This document shows, one piece after another, positions 1 through 11,859 of a DNA stretch of 64,000 nt. The notes below the pieces were generated by a model, which had not been told where the DNA came from, made no database searches, and saw nothing but the letters and a program-made list of their open reading frames with translations. The position numbers and the translations under genes are program-made. Source of the stretch: Opisthorchis felineus (taxonomy: Eukaryota; Platyhelminthes; Trematoda; Opisthorchiida; Opisthorchiidae); NCBI GenBank assembly GCA_004794785.1, contig SJOL01001962.1, forward strand, positions 950,289-1,014,288, written 5' to 3'. Every line of letters begins with the position of its first letter. Within the stretch, counting starts at the first letter, position 1.

Positions 1-3000
1 GCTGAAATAGACTGCCAAGTATACCGGTTGTTCGCCTTTTCCGCCGCTGAGTCCAAAGCATCGGGCTGTGGCCACGTCTCCGTGTTTGGATAATGGACAC
101 TGGCACTGTACTGACATAGGCGATGGTCCAGCATTACGGTAGTAAAAATTGAATCTATTACATTGAAGCTATGTACACGAATTTCAGGCGGCATTTTGTC
201 ATGTTTCATACACACAGGCACACACGTTCGTATGCACATACACGCTAGTACAGATGAACACGCGCGCGAGCACGCTTGCGTTCATCACTTCTCATACACT
301 TAATGTCAAAACACTATTCAGCGTGTCATTTACTGTGATGCAGCGAGCGGTCTAGCTCTATCGATTGTCCGTGCAAGTAGCCGAATGCGACCAAAACACA
401 GAGGACATCTAACCGCACGCGCGTGAACCCAGATGTACACCCATGCACAAACCTACTAATAATGTGGCTAGTAAACACTACGTATGTGTGTGTGGTGTTT
501 TGGAATATAGGCACGTGAGCTTGTGGTTTACCGAAGTCGTCTGTACTTCCGTGCCAGTAGCTTGTATTACTTTGAGGCTGGTACCGAATCCATTGGCTGC
601 GTGTACATGATGAGGCAAGCAATCAACTCATGCTGAGGATGCTTGCGTTGTCGTAAAGCGTATGCAAAAAAATTCCTGGAGCTGCCTTCTATATTAAACA
701 TCATTTGGCAAATTTCAAAGCATGGTATGTCAAATACGCAGAGCAGGTGCACCAGAAACAAAAGTATTTTATTACTGACTAGTGCAATGTGCCATGGACT
801 ACTGGAAGGTCTCAGAGCATACCGGACTGAGTTAATTTTGCACATAATCCACACGAATAAGTTAAAGTCCAGGTTTGGTTCAGCACGGTCGAGATATTCC
901 ATGCTCAACTCTTCACGTGCTCCATCCACTTGAAAGTTCTGTGGAAGTTCCTGCTATTTAAAACAGAAACAAACACTCACGATTACACAGATGGAAATGG
1001 AACAAAGAACCATTATACACTGGAATATGTGGTACTAATTGGTGAGAGGCCATGCGATTAAAATATAAGAATAGAATTTCCATGGACTTCTTGACAAGGA
1101 TAGTTTATACATATGGACATGCACGGTATTCCCTAACGCAACCTTCACAATTCTTAGGGGTATTTTCACATCCGGATTACAGCCACATTTTGCATTTCCC
1201 GTAAGCTAGTTTACTTGGCAAGTTTTCTCTAATAGTTCATACTAGTCTGAGAAACGGGAAAATAGTAGGACATATCCACTTTGGAGCGACCATTTGGTTA
1301 AGATACCCATGTTGAGATTGATCCGTAAAAAGTGTTAACCATGGGTCATCCATATTCCTTTAACTCTCAGTTACCACTCCTTTGCCCATTTGCTTGACCG
1401 AATACCATTTGAATGCCTAATCTATGATAATCCTGGGTTGAAAGTGTTGCACAAAGACCAACTTGTTAGCTGCAAGAGGGACGCAGAGACCAAAGTGTGC
1501 GAAAGTGGAAGTCACTCGATCCATCAACTGCAAGACGAACTACTGTGAGTAGCCCGTAACACAAGACTTGAATCGTTCAGTTTTTCTCGTTCAGTCAGCT
1601 CAAGCAAACTGAAAAGTTCCATAACAGAATAAAAAAGGTAAGTTGACCCATTTTACAGGTTTTGTAAGCGGCCTGATGCCATTTCGCTCCCACCGACGTA
1701 ATAGCATCACAGCGCAAGCTGAAGTCCCCGAACTAGAAGGAGGAGTGGCTAATTCCACCTAAACAGTGTAAATGTTTTAGTTGTGTGCTGTTATAGCTAA
1801 CGACCCAGTCTTCAAAGCTGTACTTTTCCATACCAAGGTAAAGGTAGGTTTGCGAGGTAAAATCTTGTTTGGTATTTCATAAGGATATATACAAATAACC
1901 GGCAGATGAGTATCAAATAAAGAAGCTGACTTTGAAATAAGGTCATTTGTTTCCTCGTGGTATACAACTATATAATACGAATGTTTTATTTAGTTCAATC
2001 GACCAGTAGTCTTTACGGAACGATGTACACTGCAATGCACCAGTCAAAAAGCGTCCATTTTGCATTTTTAAACCACTGTTCCTAACTTTAATAAAGTTGT
2101 GAGACTGTCAGTATTTTTGTACTTTTAATTTTCTTGTTTCTGCTTTTTTCACTTCACTCAGGAATGTGGGTATATTTTCCGGATAGTTGGGTGCAACTGC
2201 TTGCAAAGCAGTCGCAAAAAGTATGTGTTTCATTTGAGGACAATTTGTCAGCTTTCATTGTAACTACTGACGAATAGTTTCATTGAATCTTTAATTTTAG
2301 TCCAGCTGCTGAATGTGTGATTTTATATATATGCATAATGAGTCGACGGACTCGACATACTTGTCTCTTAGCTTCAAAACTAGGGCTAGAGAAAGAAGAA
2401 TGTCCCGAAGACTGAACAGTAGCTGGATCGAAAGTATTCGAAATGCAATAAATAGAAGCGGAAAGCAGTAGACTGAAGGGAATTCACTGTGGTATTTGGA
2501 GAGATCGCCTCTCATGCTTAGTCAGCGTAAATATAGCCCTTATTGATTGTAAATCACAGCTGTTGCAACCAATGGTAAAATTAGTATTGTAACGAGCAAA
2601 CGGTATCTTTGAGTGACGAGTAATACCAGAACCTCCAAGAAGGCGAAACAAAATCGTAGCTGGGTTTCTGTATGGTACTACTAACGTTAGACATCAATTC
2701 ACAAAATATACAAACCTCGACAGTAGATACTCTTCCACAACAAAACGTCCAATTGGACTACAAAGGTACGAACCAAATGAGCAAACAGGCTCCCACTTGA
2801 GACAGTCACACGTGCATAAGGTCGGCCACAAATGGCCGGATGACCTCAAGGTCAAATGAGTGAAGTGGTAAGGACAATCAAACGCCAGTTCATACAGACG
2901 CAGTAAACACAAAAGTGGAGCGGGGGTTACAAATAGGGACAGAGGAAACGTGGGGAATTTCAAATGTCAAAGTAATGGACGACACAAATGTCATTTACAT

Positions 3001-3325
3001 TTCGAAGGATGACGTTGCTACAACCCACTCAAGTGCGAGTACGCCATGCTTGGAATCTATTGTGGAGGCTATCAACCACAAAAACATTCCAAGGGATATC
3101 ATATGAATAAGAAGAGACAATAGGCAATAGACAAACTATTCTGTGTCCTCAAAAATATCCCATCAGTAGGATGCAGGTTGGACGCAAGCCGTCCAGATTT
3201 TTACGCGGGCCACGTGCAGTCCAGGTTTTTCTAATACAACATCAGCTGATGGCTTTAAATAATTACCTTAATAGTATCCTGTTTCCAAAATTTTATACAC
3301 CTCACGTTACGACCCGAATGTTGTC
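1..3325. other. No gene recognised
   Basis: No recognisable gene or repeat. Open frames here (for example 326-622 and 567-929 on the minus strand) have no domain and overlap each other. A 40-base exon-like piece at 1797-1836 lies between an acceptor-like ctgttatag and a donor gtaaag. It would encode NDPVFKAVLFHTK, but nothing nearby supports it. Confidence 0.4.
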
Positions 3326-3329
3326 TTTT

Positions 3330-3795
3330 AGATGCTTCACAGGGCTTTCACGCAGCATACGATGAGAATCAAACCGATGTCTCAACCGAAAATTACAAAG
3401 AAATCGTTTCAGCTGTTGGAACCCGACTGACGATGGATGGCTTGACAAAATTTGAGCTGGCTAATCTGAACAGAAATGCAGATGAGCATTGCAAGGATGC
3501 GTTAATTCAATGCCAACGAGGCGGTCGTCGAGAGGCTTGTCAACGAAATGTGAGCAACTTACAGTTACAAGGACTGTCGGTATTCACTCACGGTTGAATA
3601 CTTTCCTATGAACCACAGAAAATTCGGTAGGGACGTGCATTTGGAATCATACCTTAAGGGACTTAGGATGAGTGAGTGATCAACCTTGAATAATGGACGC
3701 ATTGGTCTGCATGTACTTCGCCAAACCTCCGTTGGAACTGGAACGGGAACTCACTTTGGCAGCATTCTCCGTTATTTATATCAATTCCGAGCAAA
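3330..3795 (+). repeat. Unclassified dispersed repeat, copy 1, with a residual reading frame
   Basis: This stretch matches, at the DNA level and over its whole length, the reverse complement of about 40300-40800. Shared landmarks run in the same order: an AGGGCTTTC block, ATCAAACCGAT (ACCAAACCGAT in the other copy), GATGAGCAT, TTCAATGCCA, a GTTACAAGGACTGTCGG-like block, ACTTAGGATGAGT, and CCAAACCTCCGTTGGAA. In this copy a frame at about 3361-3549 stays open for some 60 codons (starts DENQTDVSTENYKEI, later NADEHCKDALIQCQ). It ends at a donor-like gtgagc, so it looks like an exon. The second copy has a stop in the same frame, so I read this as an old transposable element and not a host gene. 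The superfamily is unknown. Confidence 0.6.
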
Positions 3796-4254
3796 AGACC
3801 TTTTCCAGACGTAAATCAAAGACAATAGCTTTAATCTTTCTAATCCAAGATTTTCGGAATTTGCATCTTCGAAGGCTGCATAACTTGAAATAGTAGGCAG
3901 TGCTTCTGCGACTTGCAAACAGGATAATCCACCCAGAGTAGAAGATATTTTGTCTCAACAAGTAAAGTGGCTCAAAAACCAATAAGTGTGCCGAGGCTTT
4001 AACTTGTCGTGATAACCTGTAGCAGCCGACTCAAGTGGTGATTACCACACTTTAAAACCAACCGTTATGAACCACAACCCCTAGAGCTGAAAAGTCAGTC
4101 ACACTGTTGTTACGCGATGGTGTTAATGCACCTGGCTAACACCACAAAGTTTTCAATAGACGTGTCGTCTTTATCTACAGATATACTCGCACTCTGACTC
4201 ACAGAATTTATATGCAATACCACACAAACGTACCATTTACTTACAGGAATTTCA
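3796..4254. other. No gene recognised
   Basis: Spacer between the unclassified repeat and the Penelope-like element. Short frames only, nothing recognisable. Confidence 0.4.
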
Positions 4255-5181
4255 ATAAAATCTCTTATAGAACTTTTTTGTATTCAACAACGGGTGTACA
4301 GTTCCTAGTTGACGGGATATTTTACGGCCAGATGGAGTCCTCACGGGAATTTCCTTGGGCCCGATTCCGAAGTATATGTTTGTGGCGAAGCTAGGCGATA
4401 CCACACTTAACGCGGCAATATCTACTTTAAAACGCCTTGTACGATATGTAGATGATACCATTAGTTTGTGTTTCAAAGACCGAGCCCGTTTTGTTTTGGA
4501 AAATTCCCACAGAACTCGCTTACTTTTTAGTTTTGAAATGAATTGGGATGACCGACTGGAATTTTACGCCCGTCATGTAAATGGAACAATAAGAGGGGTG
4601 GCAGAAATGAGTGGGCCAGTATGCCCACCTTAGTCACTATTAGAATGCAAAGAAGAATTATCAGTATGGGTGGAGAATGTACGGCGACAAGGAACTGAAC
4701 TAATCCTATGAGCTCTTAGTGACAGTGCCTATCTTGATAGGTTTCTGCAAAGAAATGTGAAACCAAGTTTAACAAGAAACCTAACCACAACAGTGCCACC
4801 GAAGTCTGTCTGTCCGCCTCTACTATGCAGAGTGGGCACTATCAACTTGTTGTTGACGCAGAAGATTAAGCATCCAGTCGGCTCATAGCCTTCTCTGGTT
4901 GCCCTGTGATCAAACAAGAAGTAAAAGGTCTATTGTTTCGCGAGGCCACTTTGATGCATATGTGGGGCTGGCCGAACAAATATACGCGGATGTCTGAGCA
5001 AGTTCCACCCCAGCTACTGAGAGGTCTCGTGCGGTCCATTAACAGTGCGCTTTTGACTCATCTGTTAAATACAGGACAACATTCGGATGCTGTCACCGCA
5101 AAAGCACAGTTGCTAATTGTTTCTGGAACCGTCGCCATCCGCAGCCAGGGATTTGAGTTCGGGAAAATTCTATGCACATGA
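4255..5181 (+). mobile_element. Penelope-like retroelement remnant (reverse transcriptase and GIY-YIG parts)
   Basis: Decayed Penelope-like element, read across several frames. At about 4280-4400 the translation gives GVQFLVDGIFYGQM, and in the next frame PLGPIPKYMFVAKL. This resembles the Penelope RT motif in which a Y-Q pair is followed by a GSPLGP-like stretch. At 4435-4460 lies RYVDDT, the Penelope form of the catalytic YxDD box, followed by ENSHRTRLLFSFEMNWDDRLEF-like sequence matching the usual N-S...F-x-E...LxFLD block. At 4960-5120, TRMSEQVPPQLLRG and SALLTHLLNTGQHSD match the end of the GIY-YIG endonuclease domain, where the family usually has S-A-I-x-x-H-L-x-x-T-G-H. Stops and frameshifts separate the parts, so the copy is dead. 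The N-terminal part is missing. Family knowledge: Penelope elements encode RT plus GIY-YIG and are known in flukes. Confidence 0.7.
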
Positions 5182-5184
5182 GGT

Positions 5185-6490
5185 GTTTAACCAGTCCTAG
5201 CCACAATGACATAGGCAGCATATGCAACAGACACAACTAGACAATTGAAAATTCCCATTGCTTAGCGCTCAACTTTTAACACAAATGCCTTTATTGCCCC
5301 ACCTCTCTTGTGTTCACTTAATCACTGCCTCGCTAATTTGACTACCTGTATGTCGTTGTATCACTTTAACCCGTATATATGTCTGAGTCTGCTGATGGGA
5401 AAGACATCTATCACTTCACTGAAATGTCTGTCGTGCATTCACAAAGGTAGTGATTCTGCATCCGTGCCAATGGATGGCACGCAGTCGTCGTGATCGACGC
5501 GCGGACTGTTAGCGGGCTTCCTTGTCCACGGTCAACTTCGCCGAGTAGTGCGAATACTAGCACGTTTCGCTGATGTCATTCTGGTTAGCAACTGCATCAC
5601 AGATCAGAGGCGCGCAGTGTTGTTCTGTTGGTAAAGGGGTCCAGCTCACACTCATTCCAATAAAAAAGATAGTTATCCAAACAAAACGGTTGCCAGATCC
5701 AGACGAGAGTATAGGTCAATGCCATTCGCCTAGCCCCAAGACGAAGGTAAGTAACCATTTAATTGTGAAAACCCCTTTTTCAGATATGTTAATCCCAAAT
5801 GAATGCAGAAAAAGTGTCCCGCATTTTTGGAGGCGTACCACAGCCATAATACTAATAATATTTCAAACTAATCCTCTTGGTCTTAGCCGGGCATTATTGA
5901 GTAGTCCTCCCGGGGCGTCTTTTACCGCCTATCGGCTGAAAAGAAATACATTATCCGCGTCTTCTTGTATGTGTGCTTGCAAGAGGTTTGGCTCTGAGAT
6001 TTTTTATCAGGTTTGTTTCGTCCTGATCTATACTCGAGGATGCACATCCGTCTATTACTCGAGGTCTAAACTATGTGCCACCCTAATGATTCTTAAAAGC
6101 ATCCTTATTATGGTATCCGAAAGACGGAAGTCCAGCTGATGCGCTATCAGTCCTCAGTTTTGGGAACAAAGGAGGTGTTGATGGGAGAAACAGCCATCAT
6201 TCCTAATTCTACCAGTCGACTTGTATGCAGGGGATTGCGAAAAGTGAAATCTGGAAGGTCTGTAATCTAGCTGAATGGTAGTTTATTCTATTTAAGCTGA
6301 CTGTTTCGTCAATAGAAGACATTACGGATCACAAGGCTTATAATGTACGGGCACAACCACAAATGGTCGGCTGGTAAGATTTAAATTCCGTCGTACATCT
6401 TTGTGTGATGAAGGAGATGGGGCGACAGCAGTTCATTAAGTTGGATCTCTTACTTTGCAGTTGATTTAATACCCATCTTTTTCTGGACAA
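5185..6490. other. No gene recognised; one long frame rejected
   Basis: A 188-codon frame at 5573-6139 (+) is open but has no domain. It contains a good donor (acgaag then gtaagt, 5747) and a nearby acceptor (ccctttttcag, ending 5783), which would give a 37-bp intron. The reading phases on the two sides do not join without a stop. I do not call a gene. Confidence 0.35.
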
Positions 6491-6492
6491 CA

Positions 6493-6549
6493 ATGGACAC
6501 CGGCATTGTGTTCAACGTCGGAGAAGTTGTCGAAAAAGCGCCTCCAGCA
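6493..6549 (+). CDS. Possible first coding exon, unknown protein
   Basis: A short frame with gene-like codon use begins at an ATG and reads MDTGIVFNVGEVVEKAPPA. It ends exactly on a codon boundary at a consensus donor (CCAGCA then GTAAGT at 6550-6555). I did not recognise the protein. A downstream exon in phase could begin after the AG at about 6578-6579 or further away. Neither continuation is convincing, because both run into stops quickly. The call rests only on the ATG, the codon pattern and the donor, so it may be chance. Confidence 0.25.
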
Positions 6550-6904
6550 GTAAGTAAAGATTTTAGGTTTCCGGAACAGATACGGCTGTTGGGCCTTACA
6601 GCTGGCTAAGTTATTTTAAATGGAAACATCCACCAAAATGTGAATACTTCTCTTATTTCGAACAATTGAACAAGGCGACCTCAAGACTTTCCGTTTTTTA
6701 GGTGCAAATGTCAACAGACACATTCCTGACTCCCCTCTCTAACCAAGGAAGTCAGGTTGATTTGGACTGAACATTTGCCCAAAAAGTACTTTGGTATGCA
6801 TGTTGCCTAGTAATTTAACTATTTGCGTGTAGAGAAGCCATGAGGATGATAACTCATAAAAAGAACTTTTCTGCACATTCTGCAATTTGACTGTTCGAGC
6901 ATAC

Positions 6905-7061
6905 CTCCTGCTCTTCTCAGATATATGCGCAAGTGGTGTACCAATGCCAAAATTCTGAACTGCAAATTTAGGAGTACTTGAAGTATTTTTGTTTTCACAC
7001 GGGGATGATGATGCGATCGTAAGTGAGGGTGTTTCTGTAATGGCAGCTTTTGCAGGTGACA
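6905..7061 (-). CDS. Possible internal exon, Ser/Thr-rich, unknown protein
   Basis: On the minus strand an open stretch runs from an acceptor-like site (tttacgtgaacaag, ending 7062) to a donor (AGCAGGAG then GTATGC). It is 157 bp and would enter and leave in phases 1 and 2. The peptide is Ser/Thr/Ala-rich at first (SPAKAAITETPSLTIASSSP) and then reads TPKFAVQNFGIGTPLAHISE, which looks like ordered protein. The frame stays open beyond the donor to 6739, so the splice is not forced. I did not recognise a family, and I found no neighbouring exon on this strand that joins in phase. Confidence 0.3.
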
Positions 7062-7079
7062 CTTGTTCACGTAAATAAG

Positions 7080-10000
7080 TTCAAGTAAATATAATGTGAA
7101 AGTTGCTACGGAGTCAGGTACTCCTAACTATGCAAAACATGAGTGACGTGTGGGCTACCTATCTCACAATATCTTACAGCCATAAAATCATTGACGACAA
7201 TTTACATGAGGTGGAAGATGTCTTTAACCCATTCAGGTTTTCAGTTTCCAGGATAAACATGGTTGTCTGCTGATGCCACGAGGTCCGTTTAACCTAGACG
7301 GAGGAAATTTCGTGACTCTTACCTTTTACCTGCGTTGGAATCGTATCATATATGGATATGTATAAAAGAACCAAACAATGAAACGTTAAGTCCTTTATTG
7401 ACCAAGCACAGTACACCAGTCCATTTCGGATGTCAATATGGACAGTTACATTACTACATCCACTCAAATTCTGAGCGCCGTCGTCGAAGAAGCTAACTGC
7501 ATGGAACCACCAGTTGTCACAACTTCAAGCACACCTAGTCCACACATATGATCGCCCATCACGTTTAAAAACAAGACCTCTCAAAACTTTACCCAAAGCT
7601 ATTTGACTGTAGGGTTGTAGAGTGGGCCTGTCCTAATCCCATACTTATTGGTCCCGACAAGCATTCTGGAATAACTATTTTTCTACTGGAAGGAGAATGA
7701 ATCGGCTGCTTTATCAATGACGGAATACGTTATTCCTCTTATTTATGGTGTCCGTTCTAACCAGAATGATAACAGTGAAGCGTTCACATTCAGGCTGCTC
7801 AGTCGTTCTGACCATGCATAAGCAAACGCATTAACCGTCCACGTTTTGACAAGCAGGAGTAACTTCTGTCCATTGAAATGGACTCACATTCACCACTGTT
7901 GGGAATATCGATCAGCAAACTGGCTATCCAGTGGTCAGCTGATCTGTTTTTTGGTCCTACATTGCGGACGTCACCGACTGATCGTCAACGTCTCTAACTC
8001 AGGGTCAACGGTTCAGTATTATTCCCTTGCAGTGACGCTATGCGGATCAATTAGTAGATCCACGTTTGGGCTTCTGGTCCTATGAGCTTCCCAACTTATG
8101 TGTATACCACGATTGAATACAGACTTGGTGAAAATACACTTAGATACCTATGAGAAAGGCCTAAGGTTCCTTGGATTGTCCTAGTGATAATTTAGCCAGT
8201 GAAAAAATTAGCTTGAACTAGTTCAAAAGTGAAGATGCTTTCTGCCTGAAAGTCGACACAAGTTTTCAATGGTAACAATAAATGGACAAAGTGTATGAAT
8301 ATCTCCAGCAGCTGAAATTTTAGAAAATGTAACAAGACGGTCAGAATTAGAAGTAAATTCGGTACCATCAAGAACATCGTTTAAAAATCGGAAGCTGATT
8401 ACAGAAAGTGGGCATCTTTTGGAGTCGACTGCTACGTTTGCATAGTGAAATTGTAGTTGTAGTTCACGGAGACACTAATCATGTTTGTACATTGTGCCAT
8501 CGCGGATAAACACATCATCCTGCTACATCTCAGCCCTGTCCAATCGTCGAACAGTCGAATTCAGGACCTGCCATAAAAGGCCGGGGATGTACAAAGTTCA
8601 GATGGCAGAAATTTTTATCTTTACGATTCGAGTGGAGCATTTAGTATTCTCATTACAGAGGGTAGTGCCAAGCGGATTTAAAGATATGCAAACTGCATCT
8701 GAATCTTGGAAACAGATTTAGACTCGGTCAGTTTCTTTCTGACATATTTAAATTTGCCTGTTGCACATAGTTGTTTGAGAAGCCGAAAACTGAACGGAAG
8801 GTGATATTCTGTACAAATGGGATGAAATTCGGTGTTCCCCGTGGCAGAGTTTCAGTTAGTCCAGTTGCTTATCACAAGCGCACTTCATCCACCGCTCTAA
8901 TTGCATGCTAAGGGGGAGATACGATGGCACAAATGACTGCGCTGAATCGGATTCTTTACTTGTCTGCTTGACAGTCTGCTTGACGCCAATCGTGGCTAGC
9001 TACACTTCAATATAAGAAGTGAGCTCAATCTGTGAACCAACAGTGGATGGCAAGTTGAGTGAAAGGTGACCGTCTCCATATCTTAGAGCCCAACTTTGGG
9101 AAGACCCGCCTCAGTGGCAAAAAGGGAACATGTTACCAGTTCGTATTTGCAATCAGAGGTTGAAATGCCGTGCTTCGGAGGATTGGCACAAGCTGGTTTG
9201 TAATGCTGGAGGTTTTCAAAATGTTTGGCAGAGCCATGAGTTGCCTTGAAGTTACACCTGTAATCATCAGGTGAACCGGAGAGTCTGATGTAGAGGTCAA
9301 AGTAAGTAAAAAAAGATCGGTATTCAGTATTAATGTCATCATTATTCACGGATGGAAGAAGTAGTAAACGTTTAAAAACCGGTCGGATTTGACCCATCCT
9401 ACCAGGACCGCAAAACTTGGGATTCCAGTGCCCGCACACATGCAGTTTATCACGAGAATTACGGCTTCTGGGAGACTGGCTACTGTGTCTGTTAAGTTTT
9501 TCTTCCTAATGCTCTTCTTGATGAGGTTTCCGCTGCTTCACAAGACAAAGGGTTCCACACAATAGTTTTGGCTTATCCAGGTTTGCTGGTAGCAGGGACA
9601 TCTTGAAATTGTTTCCAGTGTTTCCGAGATGACTGTACAGTAGCATCACTAATCAGACTGCATCACCGCTGAATTAATGGGCGGAGAAAACCGACCTACT
9701 CTAACCTACGTATATTTTTAGTAGTCAACTTTTTGTTTAGCAGCTTGTGTCTGCGGCTGAAGTATTATTTTCCGTATATCTTGATTAGGAGATTACGCTG
9801 ATGACTGAAATTTTACACTTCCATGCGCCTTAGCGCTGAAGTTTTCATACACTAAGTCAAAGTCGATTTGTGTTTACTGTAATCTATTGCAGTCAGGAAA
9901 TTTGGGGTGCATAACCTTCCATAAATGCACATACGTTTTCTTACCAACACAACCAAATAGTAAAGGGGGAAATCTACCTATACCAATCAGCACATTTAGA

Positions 10001-11280
10001 ACCGTTCAAAATAAACTTCGTTGACCGTCGCATGAGGTCTGTGTCCAAGATTTTGTTATTTATAGGTGCCATCGTAACTGCCGCGACTCCAGAGACATCC
10101 AAATATATCTACGACAGTCTTGCTACTACTTTGTTAGGTGAATCAGAGCTCTAAACCTAGGAATGACTGCCAAAACCAGCATTGATTTCCGTGAGTTTAT
10201 CACATCAGTTCTACTCTTAAACATACAATGCATGACGATACAAGTTTAGTTATCGTCAGTCACTTCACGCATACTGTCACATAGATATGCAACGCACGTG
10301 AGTTAACGAATTTTGCTGAGCTGATACCTAAGCTGCAGTAACGAGACAAGACAGAGCACTAAACGAAAACACCAATGAGGCCTTTTACGACATCCATTTC
10401 ATAAACATATTTTCAGAAGTGTCTGGCAATTTGTTTCAAACAGGGGACAGAGTTTATTTGCTTGGTATGGATTCGTTCAGTTTTCTGGACATAACGAAAT
10501 GGTGGACATCGGACAAGACGACCGTTTGGAGCTTCAAGGGCCGTAATATGGAAGTGTTTGTTGTCTGGCGTGACCAGGTCTGGGAAGGCCATGTACGAAG
10601 CCTTCGAATGACATAAACATCCAGATACATTTCCAAACCCCACAGAAACATGCAAATCTTCCGATGTGCACACCAGTAGTGAATACTCTTGGTGAATTTC
10701 TCGGCGAACAGTGTAGATTATAAAGTTGTCACGGTAAGGTTTTAGATCCATCATCTAAAACCAGAGTGCTAGGGCAGGAAGGCAAATGAAAAATAAATTT
10801 CACGATATAAGAAAACTGCCCTTTTGTATAACCTATTCTTTTGGCTACCATCGAATCTGAGGCTTGCTCGTAGTGTTCCGGACCTACCCGACAACAGTTT
10901 GTAATTTACTCAGGATAAAGGACATTTATTCGCGTGCAATCAAGCAAAATTAAGCCAGACAGTTCCCCTAGCTGATTATGCATCGTGGGTGAAACCATCA
11001 AACTCAAAGATTGCGGTCTGTCATCTTTCTAAATAAAGGAAGGGTGATGTAAACTTTGCAAATATGCTGATAAATTACAACGAACTTGTCGGCTTTGTAT
11101 TTTATGCCATCCTGGATGCAATGTATGGAAATTTATAGGGTTCACATTGTTAAAGACAAGTTTCTGATAATAATGAGATCAGAGGTGCCTGGCGCATCAT
11201 CTTTGTTTGAAAATTTGGTCGGTATTTAATCCAGGGGCTTGGTAAGTCCTCCGTGGGAATTACTGGCCGGCTAATGATCA
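7080..11280. other. Unique sequence, two unexplained open frames
   Basis: No recognised gene. Two frames stand out by length only. One is 9083-9439 (-), 118 codons, with eight cysteines and an NPPKHGISTSDCKYEL stretch. The other is 10413-10754 (-), 113 codons, overlapped on the other strand by 10419-10616. Neither has a domain I know. Both could be remnants of retroelements or chance frames. Confidence 0.3.
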
Positions 11281-11286
11281 GGTAGG

Positions 11287-11480
11287 GTTCAAGATAGCCC
11301 AGTGGTCAAGGCGAGAACCTACTGACCACAAAGTATGGGGCTCAAACCTAATAGCTGCGTCGCAACTGCTTCTGTCTAGGCTTGCGCAACGTGATAGTAT
11401 CTCAACCCTTGTGCTTTTTTTCAGGTGGGATGGTAGCTAGGCGCCGGAAGGGCGCTATAGCTGAACGGTTATTGCTGTTA
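11287..11480 (+). repeat. tRNA-like SINE, family B, copy 1
   Basis: The start, ATAGCCCAGTGGTCAAGGCG, resembles a pol III A box, and GGGGCTCAAACCT about 40 bases on resembles a B box. The body (CCTACTGACCA, then CTGTCTAGGCTTG-GCAAC, then a GGCGC-CTATAGCTGAACGG end) matches 62180-62320 and, in part, 59865-59970. The 3' end has decayed from an ATT-type tail. Three related copies in one window support a dispersed SINE family. Its tRNA origin is inferred from the box motifs only. Confidence 0.6.
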
Positions 11481-11641
11481 CTGATGACCAGCTAAAAAAC
11501 ATAGATATGTCCATTCAAGGGCAATCACATTACTTGCTAAAGTAACTAGCTTGTTAGCAAAGAGTACACGCTCGTCGGAATATAAGTATATCTCTCTGGG
11601 GCGATCACATAAAGGCATAGAATAACGGTTTCTTTTGCTAC

Positions 11642-11839
11642 GTGGTCTCATCTACGAAGAATTTTCTGTCAAAATATGGATCAAACGGCCAACCGGAAGT
11701 AATTTCTTCGGAGGAAAGATCGGCTTTAGACGGGAAACTGCAAACTTTAAGCCGACTATGTTTTCAGCTACAAACAGCCTACGTGGATTCAATTGTAAAC
11801 AGTTCATCTTGGGAATGGGGTACCACGATGATAAATTAA
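11642..11839 (+). CDS. Possible exon, helical peptide, unknown protein
   Basis: A frame with gene-like composition reads NFLSKYGSNGQPEVISSEER and then SALDGKLQTLSRLCFQLQTA, which would form an amphipathic helix. A pyrimidine-rich stretch (tttcttttgctacgtggtctcatctacgaag) precedes it, and a weak donor (GGG then GTACCA) lies near 11820. An overlapping second frame (11635-11853) is also open. There is no family match and no partner exon. Confidence 0.2.
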   Translation: MVSSTKNFLSKYGSNGQPEVISSEERSALDGKLQTLSRLCFQLQTAYVDSIVNSSSWEWGTTMIN

Positions 11840-11859
11840 TATGCGTACCTTAATCGTGC

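Noticed and set aside
3361..3549. Apparent exon with weak likeness to an RNA polymerase subunit (LTKFELANL)
   Set aside because: The same DNA recurs at 40.3-40.8 kb in decayed form, so it is part of a dispersed repeat. The resemblance is short and probably chance.
5573..6139. 188-codon plus-strand frame with a good donor and acceptor inside
   Set aside because: The splice sites would make a 37-bp intron, but no phase joins the two sides without a stop, and there is no recognised domain.
10413..10754. 113-codon minus-strand gene
   Set aside because: Overlapped by another open frame on the plus strand and another on the minus strand. No domain and no convincing splice sites.
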